A stretch of 18,347 bases of DNA from JBBDRW01 sp040905265 (GTDB lineage: Bacteria > Bacteroidota > Rhodothermia > Balneolales > Balneolaceae). The stretch is taken from contig JBBDRW010000165.1 of assembly GCA_040905265.1 (NCBI GenBank), positions 1 to 18,347 on the forward strand, in the 5' to 3' direction. Below the pieces are notes generated by a model. It did not search any database and was not told where the DNA came from. It saw nothing but the letters and a program-made list of their open reading frames with translations. Positions 7,548 to 15,212 of the stretch are shown piece after piece (position 1 is the first letter of the stretch; each line of letters opens with the position of its first letter). Both the position numbers and the translations under genes were made by a program.

Positions 7548-8523
7548 CTTCCTGAAGTTTCTCCCAGATTCTCTCTTTTAATTCATCTATTTGATAATTC
7601 GTAGCTGCTGAAATATGAATGACCGGGATGAATTTGTCAACTGAAATTTCCTGATCCTGTTGATAGTCCTGCTGAAGGTCCATTTTCGAGATTGCCAGGA
7701 CTCTCGGTTTGTCCAGCAAATCCTGACGGTACTCCTTCAGCTCATGCAGAAGAGCCTCATACTCCCTGTTGATGTCGGCGTCGGATCCTATCACAAAGAG
7801 AAGAATCTTGTTCCGTTCGATATGCCTCAGAAATTGAAGCCCCAGCCCTTTTCCTTCATGAGCCTCTTCGATAATCCCCGGTATGTCTGCCATCACAAAA
7901 CTGCGATAGTCCGGAAAGGTGACTACACCGAGATTGGGTTCAAGGGTAGTGAACGGATAGTCAGCAATCTTTGGCTTTGCAGCGGATAAGACTGAAAGAA
8001 GCGTACTCTTCCCGGCATTCGGAAAACCGACAAGCCCGACGTCGGCAATCAGTTTCAACTCCAGTTCGATCGTCCGCTCCAGACCCTTTTTACCAGGCTG
8101 AGAGTGTTGGGGTGAGCGATTGGTTGAACTTCGAAAATGCCAGTTTCCCAATCCTCCCTGCCCCCCTTCGGCAACGACAATCGTCTCGCCATCCTCTGTA
8201 ATTTCACCGAGACGTTCGCGCGTGTCTGCATCAAACACAACCGTCCCGAGCGGGACTTTTAACTGCTCGTTCTCTCCCCCTTTGCCGCTCCGCTTGCCAC
8301 CCTCTCCCGGTTTTCCATGACCCGCTTTGATAAACTTTCTATAGCGGAGATCGAGCAGAGTATTGAGCTGAGAGTCCCCGACGAGAATAACGTCTCCCCC
8401 TTTTCCGCCGTCTCCACCGTCCGGCCCCCCTTTTGGAACAAATTTTTCACGCCGGAAGTGGGTCGATCCACTCCCGCCGTCCCCGGACGTTACATAGATC
8501 TTGGCATAGTCGGCAAACTTCAC
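7525..8523 (-). CDS. obgE: GTPase Obg/CgtA
   Basis: Obg is an essential ribosome-associated GTPase acting in 50S assembly and stress signalling. The 332-residue protein has the glycine-rich Obg fold at residues 1-158 (SGDGGSGSTHFRREKFVPKG, GGPDGGDGGKGGD, GQGGLGN). The G domain follows: P-loop GFPNAGKST (166-174), switch region YPFTTLEPN, DIPG (213-216), SKMD in place of NKxD (279-282), and SAA (305-307). SKMD is, as I recall, a common variant in this phylum. The protein ends with an acidic EVEEEEP tail and lacks a long C-terminal OCT domain. The start is GTG at 8523, sharing GTGA with the accD stop, which strongly suggests coupled translation. Its end overlaps dprA. Confidence 0.96.
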   Translation of the reverse strand: MKFADYAKIYVTSGDGGSGSTHFRREKFVPKGGPDGGDGGKGGDVILVGDSQLNTLLDLRYRKFIKAGHGKPGEGGKRSGKGGENEQLKVPLGTVVFDADTRERLGEITEDGETIVVAEGGQGGLGNWHFRSSTNRSPQHSQPGKKGLERTIELELKLIADVGLVGFPNAGKSTLLSVLSAAKPKIADYPFTTLEPNLGVVTFPDYRSFVMADIPGIIEEAHEGKGLGLQFLRHIERNKILLFVIGSDADINREYEALLHELKEYRQDLLDKPRVLAISKMDLQQDYQQDQEISVDKFIPVIHISAATNYQIDELKERIWEKLQEVEEEEPL

Positions 8524-9377
8524 GCGTCTCCTTCATATTTATGAAGCAGGATTTTCAGAATCCTGGTTAACCTGGTTTTCATACGGGGCCGCGGTACGAT
8601 GAAATCCAGAAAACCGTGTTCCAGCAGATACTCTGCTGTCTGAAATCCTTCCGGCAGATCCCTTCCAATCGTCTGACGGATTACTCTCGGGCCGGCAAAC
8701 CCGATCAGAGAGCCGGGCTCAGCCACATTGACGTCCCCCAGCATCGCAAAACTTGCAGTGACTCCTCCGGTAGTGGGATTGGTCATAACGGAGATATAGG
8801 GGACGCCTGCCTCCTCCAGCTGCGCCAGCTTGGAGGCTGTTTTTGCCATCTGCATCAGGCTCAAAACACTCTCCATCATCCGGGCACCTCCTGATTGTGA
8901 AATAATGATCAACGGAATCTTCTTCTCTCTCGCCTTGTCGATCGCAAGGGCGAGCCTCTCTCCGACAACAGACCCCATGCTCCCGCCGATGAAAGAGAAG
9001 TCCATACAGGCGATGACCAGATCCAGTTTGGACATCTTCCCGATACCGACCCGGCAGGCATCCGACAGCCCGGTTTTCGATTGATACTCTTTGAGACGGT
9101 CTTTGTATTTTTTCCTGTCTTCGAAGTTCAATGGGTCATCGGGCATGATCTGCTGGCCGATCTCTTCAAATTTACCCTCATCAAAGAGGTAGGAGAAGTA
9201 GGCTGCGCTCCCAACCCGAAAATGGTACCCGCTCAGCGGATCGACCCACTGGTTCTCCTCCAGTTCCCTCCGATGAACCGTCTCCCCGGTGGACGGAACC
9301 TTCACCCAGATACCTTCCGGCATCTCTTTCTTTTTGTCGGTCTGGATATTTGTCTCTTTGCGTTTAAACCAGGTCAT
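8520..9377 (-). CDS. accD: Acetyl-CoA carboxylase carboxyltransferase subunit beta, zinc ribbon cysteines absent
   Basis: AccD pairs with AccA to move carboxyl from biotin to acetyl-CoA, giving malonyl-CoA for fatty-acid synthesis. The 285-residue protein shows the crotonase-like core: FIGGSMGSVVGE, ISQSGGARMMESVLSLMQMA, NPTTGGVTASFAMLGD and GFAGPRVI. The N-terminal ribbon scaffold is present (GIWVKVPSTGETVHRREL, then DPLSGYHFRVGS). However, the four zinc-binding cysteines of E. coli AccD correspond to V27, T30, D46 and S49 here. From memory, Bacteroidota AccD proteins commonly lack these cysteines, so this is probably a lineage trait and not a defect. It overlaps obgE by four bases. Upstream lies a 249-base spacer before tsaB, and no Shine-Dalgarno is visible. 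Confidence 0.95.
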   Translation of the reverse strand: MTWFKRKETNIQTDKKKEMPEGIWVKVPSTGETVHRRELEENQWVDPLSGYHFRVGSAAYFSYLFDEGKFEEIGQQIMPDDPLNFEDRKKYKDRLKEYQSKTGLSDACRVGIGKMSKLDLVIACMDFSFIGGSMGSVVGERLALAIDKAREKKIPLIIISQSGGARMMESVLSLMQMAKTASKLAQLEEAGVPYISVMTNPTTGGVTASFAMLGDVNVAEPGSLIGFAGPRVIRQTIGRDLPEGFQTAEYLLEHGFLDFIVPRPRMKTRLTRILKILLHKYEGDA

Positions 9378-9496
9378 AGTCAGTTTTTTTAATTCAGTAG
9401 AGATTTCCTGAAACCCTTGAACCCTCCTTCGTACGCCCCCGGAACCTCTCGGGCTTACAGGGCTGATTTGGTACCGCCACAGTGGGTTCTATATAC

Positions 9497-9510
9497 GTCC
9501 GACAGACTCC
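9497..9510. repeat. Solitary copy of the inverted-repeat arm (GTCCGACAGACTCC)
   Basis: This 14-base string is identical to the reverse complement of 6359-6372 in the left arm of the MITE-like element near dprA. It lies in the 249-base gap between tsaB and accD. No partner arm is visible nearby, so it may be a decayed or single-ended relative. Apart from this, I see no gene or clear signal in 9378-9626. Confidence 0.5.
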
Positions 9511-9626
9511 CGGAATCCAAAATAACGATAATCCGCGGAAGCTGAAATCTCTTTTACCGGTACTCTTCCAGGTTATCTGGATCGTACACCTCTCCACAGT
9601 TGAACAACCGAAGTATCGATCCTCGG

Positions 9627-10292
9627 CTATCTGCCTGTCTGGCCCATCGTAAGATAGTTCGGTTCAAAGAGTTCCACATCTTCTCTCACAAACAGATGGG
9701 CAAACCTGGGGTCAGAACGGGCATGAATCAGATGCAGTGAAGAAATACCCGGCTTGTCCAGAAGTGTCGCACGTTGTCTGGTTTCAGAGCCCAACCGATC
9801 CAGGCCGGTTCCCGCCACAGAATCGCCCTCCCGGACCCACGTCTCTTCAAACTCCCGGATCGGACGTACAACAGCTTCTCCAATAATAATCTCCTCATCC
9901 CTGACCTCCAGCAACCGGTGGTAGAGGTGTTTCCGCCGGGCATCCAGAACCAGATGGAGGCGTTTCGTCTCCGGCCGCTCTGCCAGTACTCCTGCTCCCA
10001 GAGAGAGGAGCGTACCCAGGCTGAAGAGCGGTACCTGCCTCTGAAAGAGGAGTCCTTTCAAAGCAGCTGCTCCGATTCTCAACCCTGTATAGGACCCGGG
10101 GCCGGAACTGATCAACATCTCAGTCAACCCATCGGGATGCCAGAACCCCTCCTCCCTGAGCTCTTCCAGAAAGAGAAACAGTTTTTCGGAGTGTACCCCT
10201 TTGCCAATTCCCGACCGCTCATGTACTACCCCCTTTGCATCCCTGCATGCCACAGAACAGATATCTGTTGCCGTCTCAATCGCAATGATCAT
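9627..10292 (-). CDS. tsaB: tRNA N6-threonylcarbamoyladenosine biosynthesis protein TsaB
   Basis: TsaB is the non-catalytic ASKHA-fold partner that dimerises with TsaD in making the universal t6A37 modification of ANN-decoding tRNAs. The product (221 residues from this start) opens IIAIETATDICSVACRD and contains the diagnostic GPGSYTGLRIG followed by AALKGL. LVLDARRKHLYHRLL comes next, and FEPNYL lies near the end. Two ATGs lie two codons apart (10298 and 10292). AAGGA at 10304-10300 is seven bases from the second and one base from the first, so I chose 10292. It is on the same strand as the DUF3857 gene, 154 bases beyond its stop; the gap contains a small hairpin. Confidence 0.93.
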   Translation of the reverse strand: MIIAIETATDICSVACRDAKGVVHERSGIGKGVHSEKLFLFLEELREEGFWHPDGLTEMLISSGPGSYTGLRIGAAALKGLLFQRQVPLFSLGTLLSLGAGVLAERPETKRLHLVLDARRKHLYHRLLEVRDEEIIIGEAVVRPIREFEETWVREGDSVAGTGLDRLGSETRQRATLLDKPGISSLHLIHARSDPRFAHLFVREDVELFEPNYLTMGQTGR

Positions 10293-10299
10293 GGTCATA

Positions 10300-10304
10300 T
10301 CCTT
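10300..10304 (-). promoter_or_regulatory. Ribosome binding site of tsaB
   Basis: AAGGA on the minus strand lies seven bases 5' of the ATG at 10292, and only one base from the ATG at 10298. It is one of the few clear Shine-Dalgarno sequences in the window and decides the tsaB start. Confidence 0.55.
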
Positions 10305-10330
10305 TTTAGTTGCTACTCTTCACACTGTTT

Positions 10331-10353
10331 GCAGGCAGATGCCGCCTGTCTGC
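10331..10353. other. Intergenic hairpin between the DUF3857 gene and tsaB
   Basis: GCAGGCAG (10331-10338) can pair with CTGTCTGC (10346-10353) over eight positions, including one G-T pair, around a seven-base loop. It lies downstream of the DUF3857 gene and upstream of tsaB on the minus strand. No T-run follows in either direction, so it is not a standard intrinsic terminator. It could be an mRNA end-stabilising stem or chance. Confidence 0.3.
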
Positions 10354-10446
10354 ACTCTGCTGGTAACTGACACCTTCACTTACAGGGATGCCTGACAGAC
10401 CCAGCCCCGGAATACGGCTTCGAGTTTGCCACCAGCCAGGGACGTG

Positions 10447-12429
10447 TCACGGCATTTGTTCGATATACCACTCATTCTGGCTGAGATACACCCACCGGTC
10501 GTACAGGTTCTTCAACTGATTATACTCCTCCATTGCGAACTCTCTCCGCTCGATCACGACATCAAACTGATAGAATACCTCTCTCTCACGAACTTCATAA
10601 TGTTCTTGCAGAAAGGCTCCGTCTGTTTCCGTTGTGCGATCCTGGCTGACAATCTCAATCTCGAAATCTTCCGGCAGCCGGATCGTATAATTCAGGTTCA
10701 GAATCTCCGGTGCGTCCAGAGTGACCGGCGCGCTGCGGCCGGCCCCCTGAAACGGATTCTGCTGCAGATACCCGATAATCATCGGCCGGAACTGGAGTCC
10801 TTCACGAAAGCTGATCCCGTAGTACGGGATCTCAAATGCAGCTGAAACCTGTAAACTGTGACGATCTGATTCCGATTCAGTAATACTGAACTGCCGCAGC
10901 TCAAGATCTCCGTACGCATCAAAGAAGAGATCCCGAATAATCCGTTCCGGCGTCCGGCCTGCCGAAAGCTCCTGCCGGATCTGTTGCGCGGGGTACCCGC
11001 GTACTTCTGCCGACATCTCTCCGGCAAGGTCACCACCCCGGCTGATCGCGGCATCCAGATTCAGATTCAGCGCAAACCGGCTTGCCTCCGGATGGATCTC
11101 AATCCATTCGATATCTTCCGGAAGCAGAATCATCCCCTCCCGGTTATAGGAGTCAACCGGGATCAGGCCAGGCTTGCTATGGGGGAAACTCGCATCCATC
11201 AAAACCCCGCCGGATCCGGCTGGCTGCCATACCAGCATCTGGTTAAACTGGTAGATCGACGGAAAATCCCGATTAACCCTCCCGGCATTCCGGCCGGAAA
11301 GAAAGATCGGATACGCTTCAATACCAGCTCCGTGAAGCATCGCGAGCAGTACCATATTGATGGTCGGTTGATCGGCAGGCTCTCCCTCCAAAACCATTCC
11401 GGTTTCCGGACCGGCAAAGATCCCGTTCAGCTCATTAAATGTCATACTGTTGTTAACCATCCGGAAGATACTGTCCCGAACCGCAACCGGGTCCTCCAGA
11501 TAGCCGGCCAGGGACCGGCCGATTTCACGTAACCCGTCCAGAGATTCCGACTGTTCAAAGGGGTTGTTATCTCCCCGCCGGATCTGTGCCGCAACAAACT
11601 CCCAGCTATTCTCCAATGGCTGACGAGGCCTTCCGAATTCACTGATTTGAAACCGTAATTTCCCGCGCAGATCATCCAGTGAAGAGATATAGTTCTCTTC
11701 ATCAACAGCAGGTACCTCCCTGGCAATCCAGTGCTGACGCAAAACCGGTTCCGGCCGCTGATAAGTGAAAACCCTGGGAATCGAACTGGTATCGATCCTC
11801 TCCTCGATGTACTCCAGATCGAACCGGATATTTTCCGGAACCGCTTCAAACCGCATGTAATCCTGGTTTTGAAGCGTCAACACTGTCTTTCGGGTTGGAA
11901 CACGGTGTGAAAAAAAGAAGTCGGGTAGCTCCTCAATGTATCGACGTTCGATCTGATACCGATATTCCAGTATGGAGCCCTCACTGGCTTCGGGCATCAT
12001 AAACTCGCGAAGTTTATACCGTGAATTGAGATCCGTTGTCCGGATCTCATCCGGCTCGAGCCACACCTTTTCTCCGTCCGGCTGGTGGGTTACCCCTTCA
12101 ATGCGGGTCACCCTCTCCATTTCGTCGAGGCTGTAAAAGGGGATCCCGATCAGTGCAGCGCCAGCCTGTTCGACAGGATCACTGCTGTAAAGTCGAATTC
12201 TGACCAGATGATCCAGAATCGCCACAATGGTACCTCCCCGATCTACAAACCGGATTGATGACTCCTTCAAAAGAATTTCATAGGGGTAGGAGTGGGAGAT
12301 ATCGGCGTGGAAGAGAGAGTCAGGGATAGAACCGAATTCTGATGGCTCCGGGACCTCCTCCTGAGCGGCTGCCTGGCAAGGATAAAACAGAAGAATCAGA
12401 AGTATATACGTCAGGCAGCGCATCGGCAT
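10447..12429 (-). CDS. Exported DUF3857 / transglutaminase-like protein lacking the catalytic Cys and His
   Basis: The 660-residue protein begins with a signal peptide (hydrophobic residues 4-20, probable cleavage after AAA near 22), so it is exported, probably to the periplasm. Residues about 60-240 fit the beta-rich DUF3857 domain (for example GSILEYRYQIE at 151-161). About 295-415 fit a transglutaminase-like fold, and the rest a beta-rich C-terminal domain. In active transglutaminases a Cys precedes the NMVLLAMLHGAGIEAYPIFL-type helix; here the segment is EGEPADQPTIN (348-358) with no Cys. The usual His falls at FNQML (395-399), also absent; the Asp is kept in MDAS (411-414). It is therefore probably a non-catalytic member, a subgroup I recall as common in Bacteroidota. 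Function unknown. It starts 13 bases after pyrC on the same strand. Confidence 0.85.
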   Translation of the reverse strand: MPMRCLTYILLILLFYPCQAAAQEEVPEPSEFGSIPDSLFHADISHSYPYEILLKESSIRFVDRGGTIVAILDHLVRIRLYSSDPVEQAGAALIGIPFYSLDEMERVTRIEGVTHQPDGEKVWLEPDEIRTTDLNSRYKLREFMMPEASEGSILEYRYQIERRYIEELPDFFFSHRVPTRKTVLTLQNQDYMRFEAVPENIRFDLEYIEERIDTSSIPRVFTYQRPEPVLRQHWIAREVPAVDEENYISSLDDLRGKLRFQISEFGRPRQPLENSWEFVAAQIRRGDNNPFEQSESLDGLREIGRSLAGYLEDPVAVRDSIFRMVNNSMTFNELNGIFAGPETGMVLEGEPADQPTINMVLLAMLHGAGIEAYPIFLSGRNAGRVNRDFPSIYQFNQMLVWQPAGSGGVLMDASFPHSKPGLIPVDSYNREGMILLPEDIEWIEIHPEASRFALNLNLDAAISRGGDLAGEMSAEVRGYPAQQIRQELSAGRTPERIIRDLFFDAYGDLELRQFSITESESDRHSLQVSAAFEIPYYGISFREGLQFRPMIIGYLQQNPFQGAGRSAPVTLDAPEILNLNYTIRLPEDFEIEIVSQDRTTETDGAFLQEHYEVREREVFYQFDVVIERREFAMEEYNQLKNLYDRWVYLSQNEWYIEQMP

Positions 12430-12442
12430 CAGGCTCTTTTCA

Positions 12443-13744
12443 CTACGAACGTAATGTATTCACAATAAAGTGCCCTTTGTTATAAATCGCAGTTGAACGG
12501 CCGGTCAACGTCTTTCCCAGATAGGGAGAATTCCTCGATTTTGACCGGACCTCCTTTGCCTTATAGACCCACTCTTCATCTCTGTTGAACAGTGTGAGGT
12601 TTGCCGGTTCCCCTGCCTCCAGGCGAGGCACTGAAAGATTGAGGATCTCCCTGGGCCTGACTGCCAGTTTATCGATCAGTTCCGGGAGTGAGAGAATACC
12701 CGGCAGCAACAGACGCATCACCGAGATACTCCAGGCAGTCTCCAGACCGATAATACCGTTCGGGGCATAGATAAACTCAACCTCCTTCTCTTCGATGGCA
12801 TGTGGAGCGTGATCGGTGCAAATCACATCGATTGTCCCGTCCGCCAGCCCCTCTTTCATCGCCTCCACATCATCGGCAGTACGCAGAGGGGGGTGCATTT
12901 TAAATCTTGTATCGAATTGGCTGCGGTCGATCTCCTCGTCGGTCAGGTCAAAATGATGCGGGCAGACCTCTGTCGTCACCCGGATTCCCTCCTCTTTGGC
13001 TCTGCGGACCAGGTCTACCCCTTTTCGAGTACTGATATGGGCAACATGGATATGCCCGCCGGTACTCTGGGCAAGCAGCAGATCCCGTGCAATCATCACC
13101 TCTTCCGCAACGGATGGAGTCCCCTCAAGCCCCAGACGGGTCGAAACAATACCCTCGTGCATATGCCCCGGACGTGAGAGTGAGAGATCCTCTTCATGGT
13201 TGATAATCGGGACACCCAGCATGGAAGAGTACTCCAAAGCCACCCGCATCACCTGGGAATTGTAGACCGGATCGCCGTCATCACTGAACGCAACCGCTCC
13301 GCCATCCTGCATATCTCCCATCTCGGCGATCGATATTCCTTTACGCTCCTTGGTCACACATCCGATCGGATGGACGTCTACAGGCAGGGGTGCGGATCTT
13401 TTTTTGATATACTCCACCACATCCCGGGTGTGAATCGACGGGGTCGTATTGGGCATACAGGCGACCTCCGTAAATCCTCCGAAAGCAGCAGACCTGCAGC
13501 CGCTTTCAATTGTCTCCTTATGTTCCTGGCCCGGCTCCCGAAAGTGGACATGCATATCCATCCAACCGGGGCTGACACAGGCCCCACCTGCGTCAAACTC
13601 CTTCTCTTCTCCGGACGATGACAGATTCTTTCCGATTTCGGCAATGTTTCCCTCCCGGATTCGCAAGTCGAGGCCGATCTCTCCCTCTTTCTCAGCCGTA
13701 ACCGGCTGCAGATTTCGGATCAGCAGATTTGGTGTAAGACTCAT
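12443..13744 (-). CDS. pyrC: Dihydroorotase
   Basis: This zinc amidohydrolase cyclises carbamoyl-aspartate to dihydroorotate in de novo pyrimidine synthesis. The 433-residue protein has the full metal site of the class I type: MDMHVHFREPG with H65 and H67, FSDDG with D155, INHEED with H183, VAHIST with H236, and CTDHAPH with D311. CMPNT (96-100) and GLETAWS are further family signatures. An Asp (D155) sits where other amidohydrolases have a carboxylated Lys, as in the B. anthracis and Aquifex enzymes. Length is near the usual 420-430. The ATG at 13744 has no clear ribosome binding site. It is the first gene of a minus-strand run and diverges from xseA over 159 bases. The DUF3857 gene follows after 13 bases and is probably co-transcribed. 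Confidence 0.96.
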   Translation of the reverse strand: MSLTPNLLIRNLQPVTAEKEGEIGLDLRIREGNIAEIGKNLSSSGEEKEFDAGGACVSPGWMDMHVHFREPGQEHKETIESGCRSAAFGGFTEVACMPNTTPSIHTRDVVEYIKKRSAPLPVDVHPIGCVTKERKGISIAEMGDMQDGGAVAFSDDGDPVYNSQVMRVALEYSSMLGVPIINHEEDLSLSRPGHMHEGIVSTRLGLEGTPSVAEEVMIARDLLLAQSTGGHIHVAHISTRKGVDLVRRAKEEGIRVTTEVCPHHFDLTDEEIDRSQFDTRFKMHPPLRTADDVEAMKEGLADGTIDVICTDHAPHAIEEKEVEFIYAPNGIIGLETAWSISVMRLLLPGILSLPELIDKLAVRPREILNLSVPRLEAGEPANLTLFNRDEEWVYKAKEVRSKSRNSPYLGKTLTGRSTAIYNKGHFIVNTLRS

Positions 13745-13795
13745 GGGTTACTATCTTCGTTATCAGACAAATGACGGTTTTGCAAAGCCTCCATA

Positions 13796-13825
13796 AATAT
13801 AGATCGAAATCATCCCAAACACCAA
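13796..13825 (-). promoter_or_regulatory. Candidate pyrC promoter
   Basis: On the minus strand TTGGTG (13825-13820) and TATATT (13801-13796) are separated by 18 bases and lie about 50 bases upstream of the pyrC ATG. The -10-like box matches TATAAT at five of six positions; the -35-like box is weak. No clear promoter for the divergent xseA was found in the same gap. Confidence 0.3.
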
Positions 13826-13903
13826 CGACTCAATTCAACTGTATACCATTGGCATCCACACGGATCCACCAGCTCCTACCGGTCAAACCACAACCAGTCC
13901 TGC

Positions 13904-15106
13904 ATGAACAGTGACACATTATTTACCTCCAGTGCCCAGTCTGTCTCTGAACTAACCTCCTCCATCAAGGAGATGCTGGAGGAGAATTTTATGGATGTGC
14001 TGGTTGAAGGGGAACTCAGTAATGTCTCCCGCAGCCGGAACGGGCACTACTACTTCACCATAAAGGATCGCAATGCACAACTACCCTGTGTAGTCTGGAG
14101 CCGTACTGCCGACCGTTTTTCCACCGCCCCGGAAGATGGCCAACAGGTTGTTCTGGGTGGAAATATTCAGGTCTACCCCCCGCACGGCCGATATCAGCTG
14201 ATCGTTAACCTTCTCGAACAGGCTGGCGCCGGAAAGCTGCAACAGGAGTTCGAAAAGCTGAAGCAGAAACTCCATGCTGAGGGGCTGTTTGATGAGGCAC
14301 ACAAAAAACCGCTGCCCCCCTATCCACGCACCATCGGTGTGATCACCTCGTCTACCGGAGCGGCGTTCCAGGATATCCGTTCAACCCTGGAACGGAGGTG
14401 GCCGGTTGCAACCATTCTTTTATGGCATGCAAGTGTTCAGGGTACAAACGCCGCCCCGGAGCTGGAAAAGGGAATTCAAGAACTCGCCCGAAAGGGCGAT
14501 GTCGACCTGCTGATCATTGGCCGGGGGGGTGGCTCACTCGAAGATCTCTGGCCATTCAACGAAGAGCGTGTAGCGAGAGCCATTTATGACTGCCCCGTTC
14601 CGGTTATCAGCGCCGTCGGACACGAAGTGGATTTCAGCATCAGTGATTTTGTAGCGGATGTCCGGGCAGCGACCCCTACGCAGGCAGCGGTATTGGCTGT
14701 ACCAGATATCCAGGAGGTACGGATGTATACGGATGAACTCGGGAAGAATCTCTCCCGGAAACTTCGTGAAAAAGCAGACCGATACCGGGAGAAGGTCGAC
14801 CGGCTCAGCAGTTCTCACGCTCTGCTGGTAGTCGCAGACCGGATGGAGCGTTCCAGGGAAAAGATTCGTTCGCTGCAGGAACAGGCCAGGTTCCGGCAGG
14901 AGCAGCGGTTCAACCGGCTGCGGGAAGTTACCCGGAGCCTCCATCACAGGCTCGAAAAACTGAATCCAAACGGGCCACTGGAGAGAGGGTATGTACGAGT
15001 ATGGCAGAAGAACAGATGGGTCCGCCAGCCGCAACAATTACAAACGAACCAGACATTTGAACTCGAATGGAACCAGAACAAAAGAACAGAAATCAGAATA
15101 CCTTGA
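13904..15106 (+). CDS. xseA: Exodeoxyribonuclease VII large subunit
   Basis: XseA is the catalytic large subunit of exonuclease VII, which degrades single-stranded DNA to oligonucleotides in repair. The 400-residue protein has the N-terminal OB-fold (SVSELTSSIKEMLEENF, VEGELSNVSRSRNGHYYFTI). The catalytic core follows: GVITSSTGAAFQDI (145-158), IGRGGGSLEDLWPFNEE (205-221), ISAVGHEVDFSISDFVADVR (235-254) and AATPTQAA. A long basic coiled-coil stretch (about 270-350) comes next, then LERGYVRVW near the C-terminus. The start ATG at 13904 precedes the OB-fold without excess. No xseB-like small gene follows, so the small subunit must be encoded elsewhere. The last codons fall within the palindromic heptamer element that follows. 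Confidence 0.96.
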   Translation: MNSDTLFTSSAQSVSELTSSIKEMLEENFMDVLVEGELSNVSRSRNGHYYFTIKDRNAQLPCVVWSRTADRFSTAPEDGQQVVLGGNIQVYPPHGRYQLIVNLLEQAGAGKLQQEFEKLKQKLHAEGLFDEAHKKPLPPYPRTIGVITSSTGAAFQDIRSTLERRWPVATILLWHASVQGTNAAPELEKGIQELARKGDVDLLIIGRGGGSLEDLWPFNEERVARAIYDCPVPVISAVGHEVDFSISDFVADVRAATPTQAAVLAVPDIQEVRMYTDELGKNLSRKLREKADRYREKVDRLSSSHALLVVADRMERSREKIRSLQEQARFRQEQRFNRLREVTRSLHHRLEKLNPNGPLERGYVRVWQKNRWVRQPQQLQTNQTFELEWNQNKRTEIRIP

Positions 15107-15203
15107 TAGGGGATAGGTTAGAGGGTATAGCGGATAGTTCTCGTTGATCAAGAACTGTTCCCTCTCACCTATCACCTATTCCCTCCCTTGACTCCTGTAT
15201 TCT
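15095..15203. repeat. Palindromic heptamer-repeat element between xseA and the phosphodiesterase gene
   Basis: The left half has five 7-base units in register: GATAGGG, GATAGGT, TAGAGGG, TATAGCG, GATAGTT (15105-15139). The right half has six complementary-type units: CCTCTCA, CCTATCA, CCTATTC, CCTCCCT, TGACTCC, TGTATTC (15161-15202). The halves are imperfect inverted repeats around TGATCA (15145-15150), bounded by AGAATAC (15095-15101) and GTATTCT (15197-15203). The left edge overlaps the last codons of xseA. It could fold as a long imperfect hairpin in RNA. Confidence 0.8.
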
Positions 15204-15212
15204 AAAAAAGCC

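Noticed and set aside
9394..9597. 67-codon minus-strand ORF in the tsaB-accD gap
   Set aside because: The translation has low-complexity, Arg/Pro/Thr-rich character with no recognisable domain, no ribosome binding site, and it spans the repeat-arm copy. It looks like non-coding intergenic sequence.
10331..10353. Intrinsic terminator after the DUF3857 gene
   Set aside because: The stem is short, contains a G-T pair and is not followed by a T-run. It is listed only as a hairpin.
15105..15202. CRISPR-like array
   Set aside because: The units are seven bases long, contiguous and degenerate, with no spacers and no cas genes nearby.
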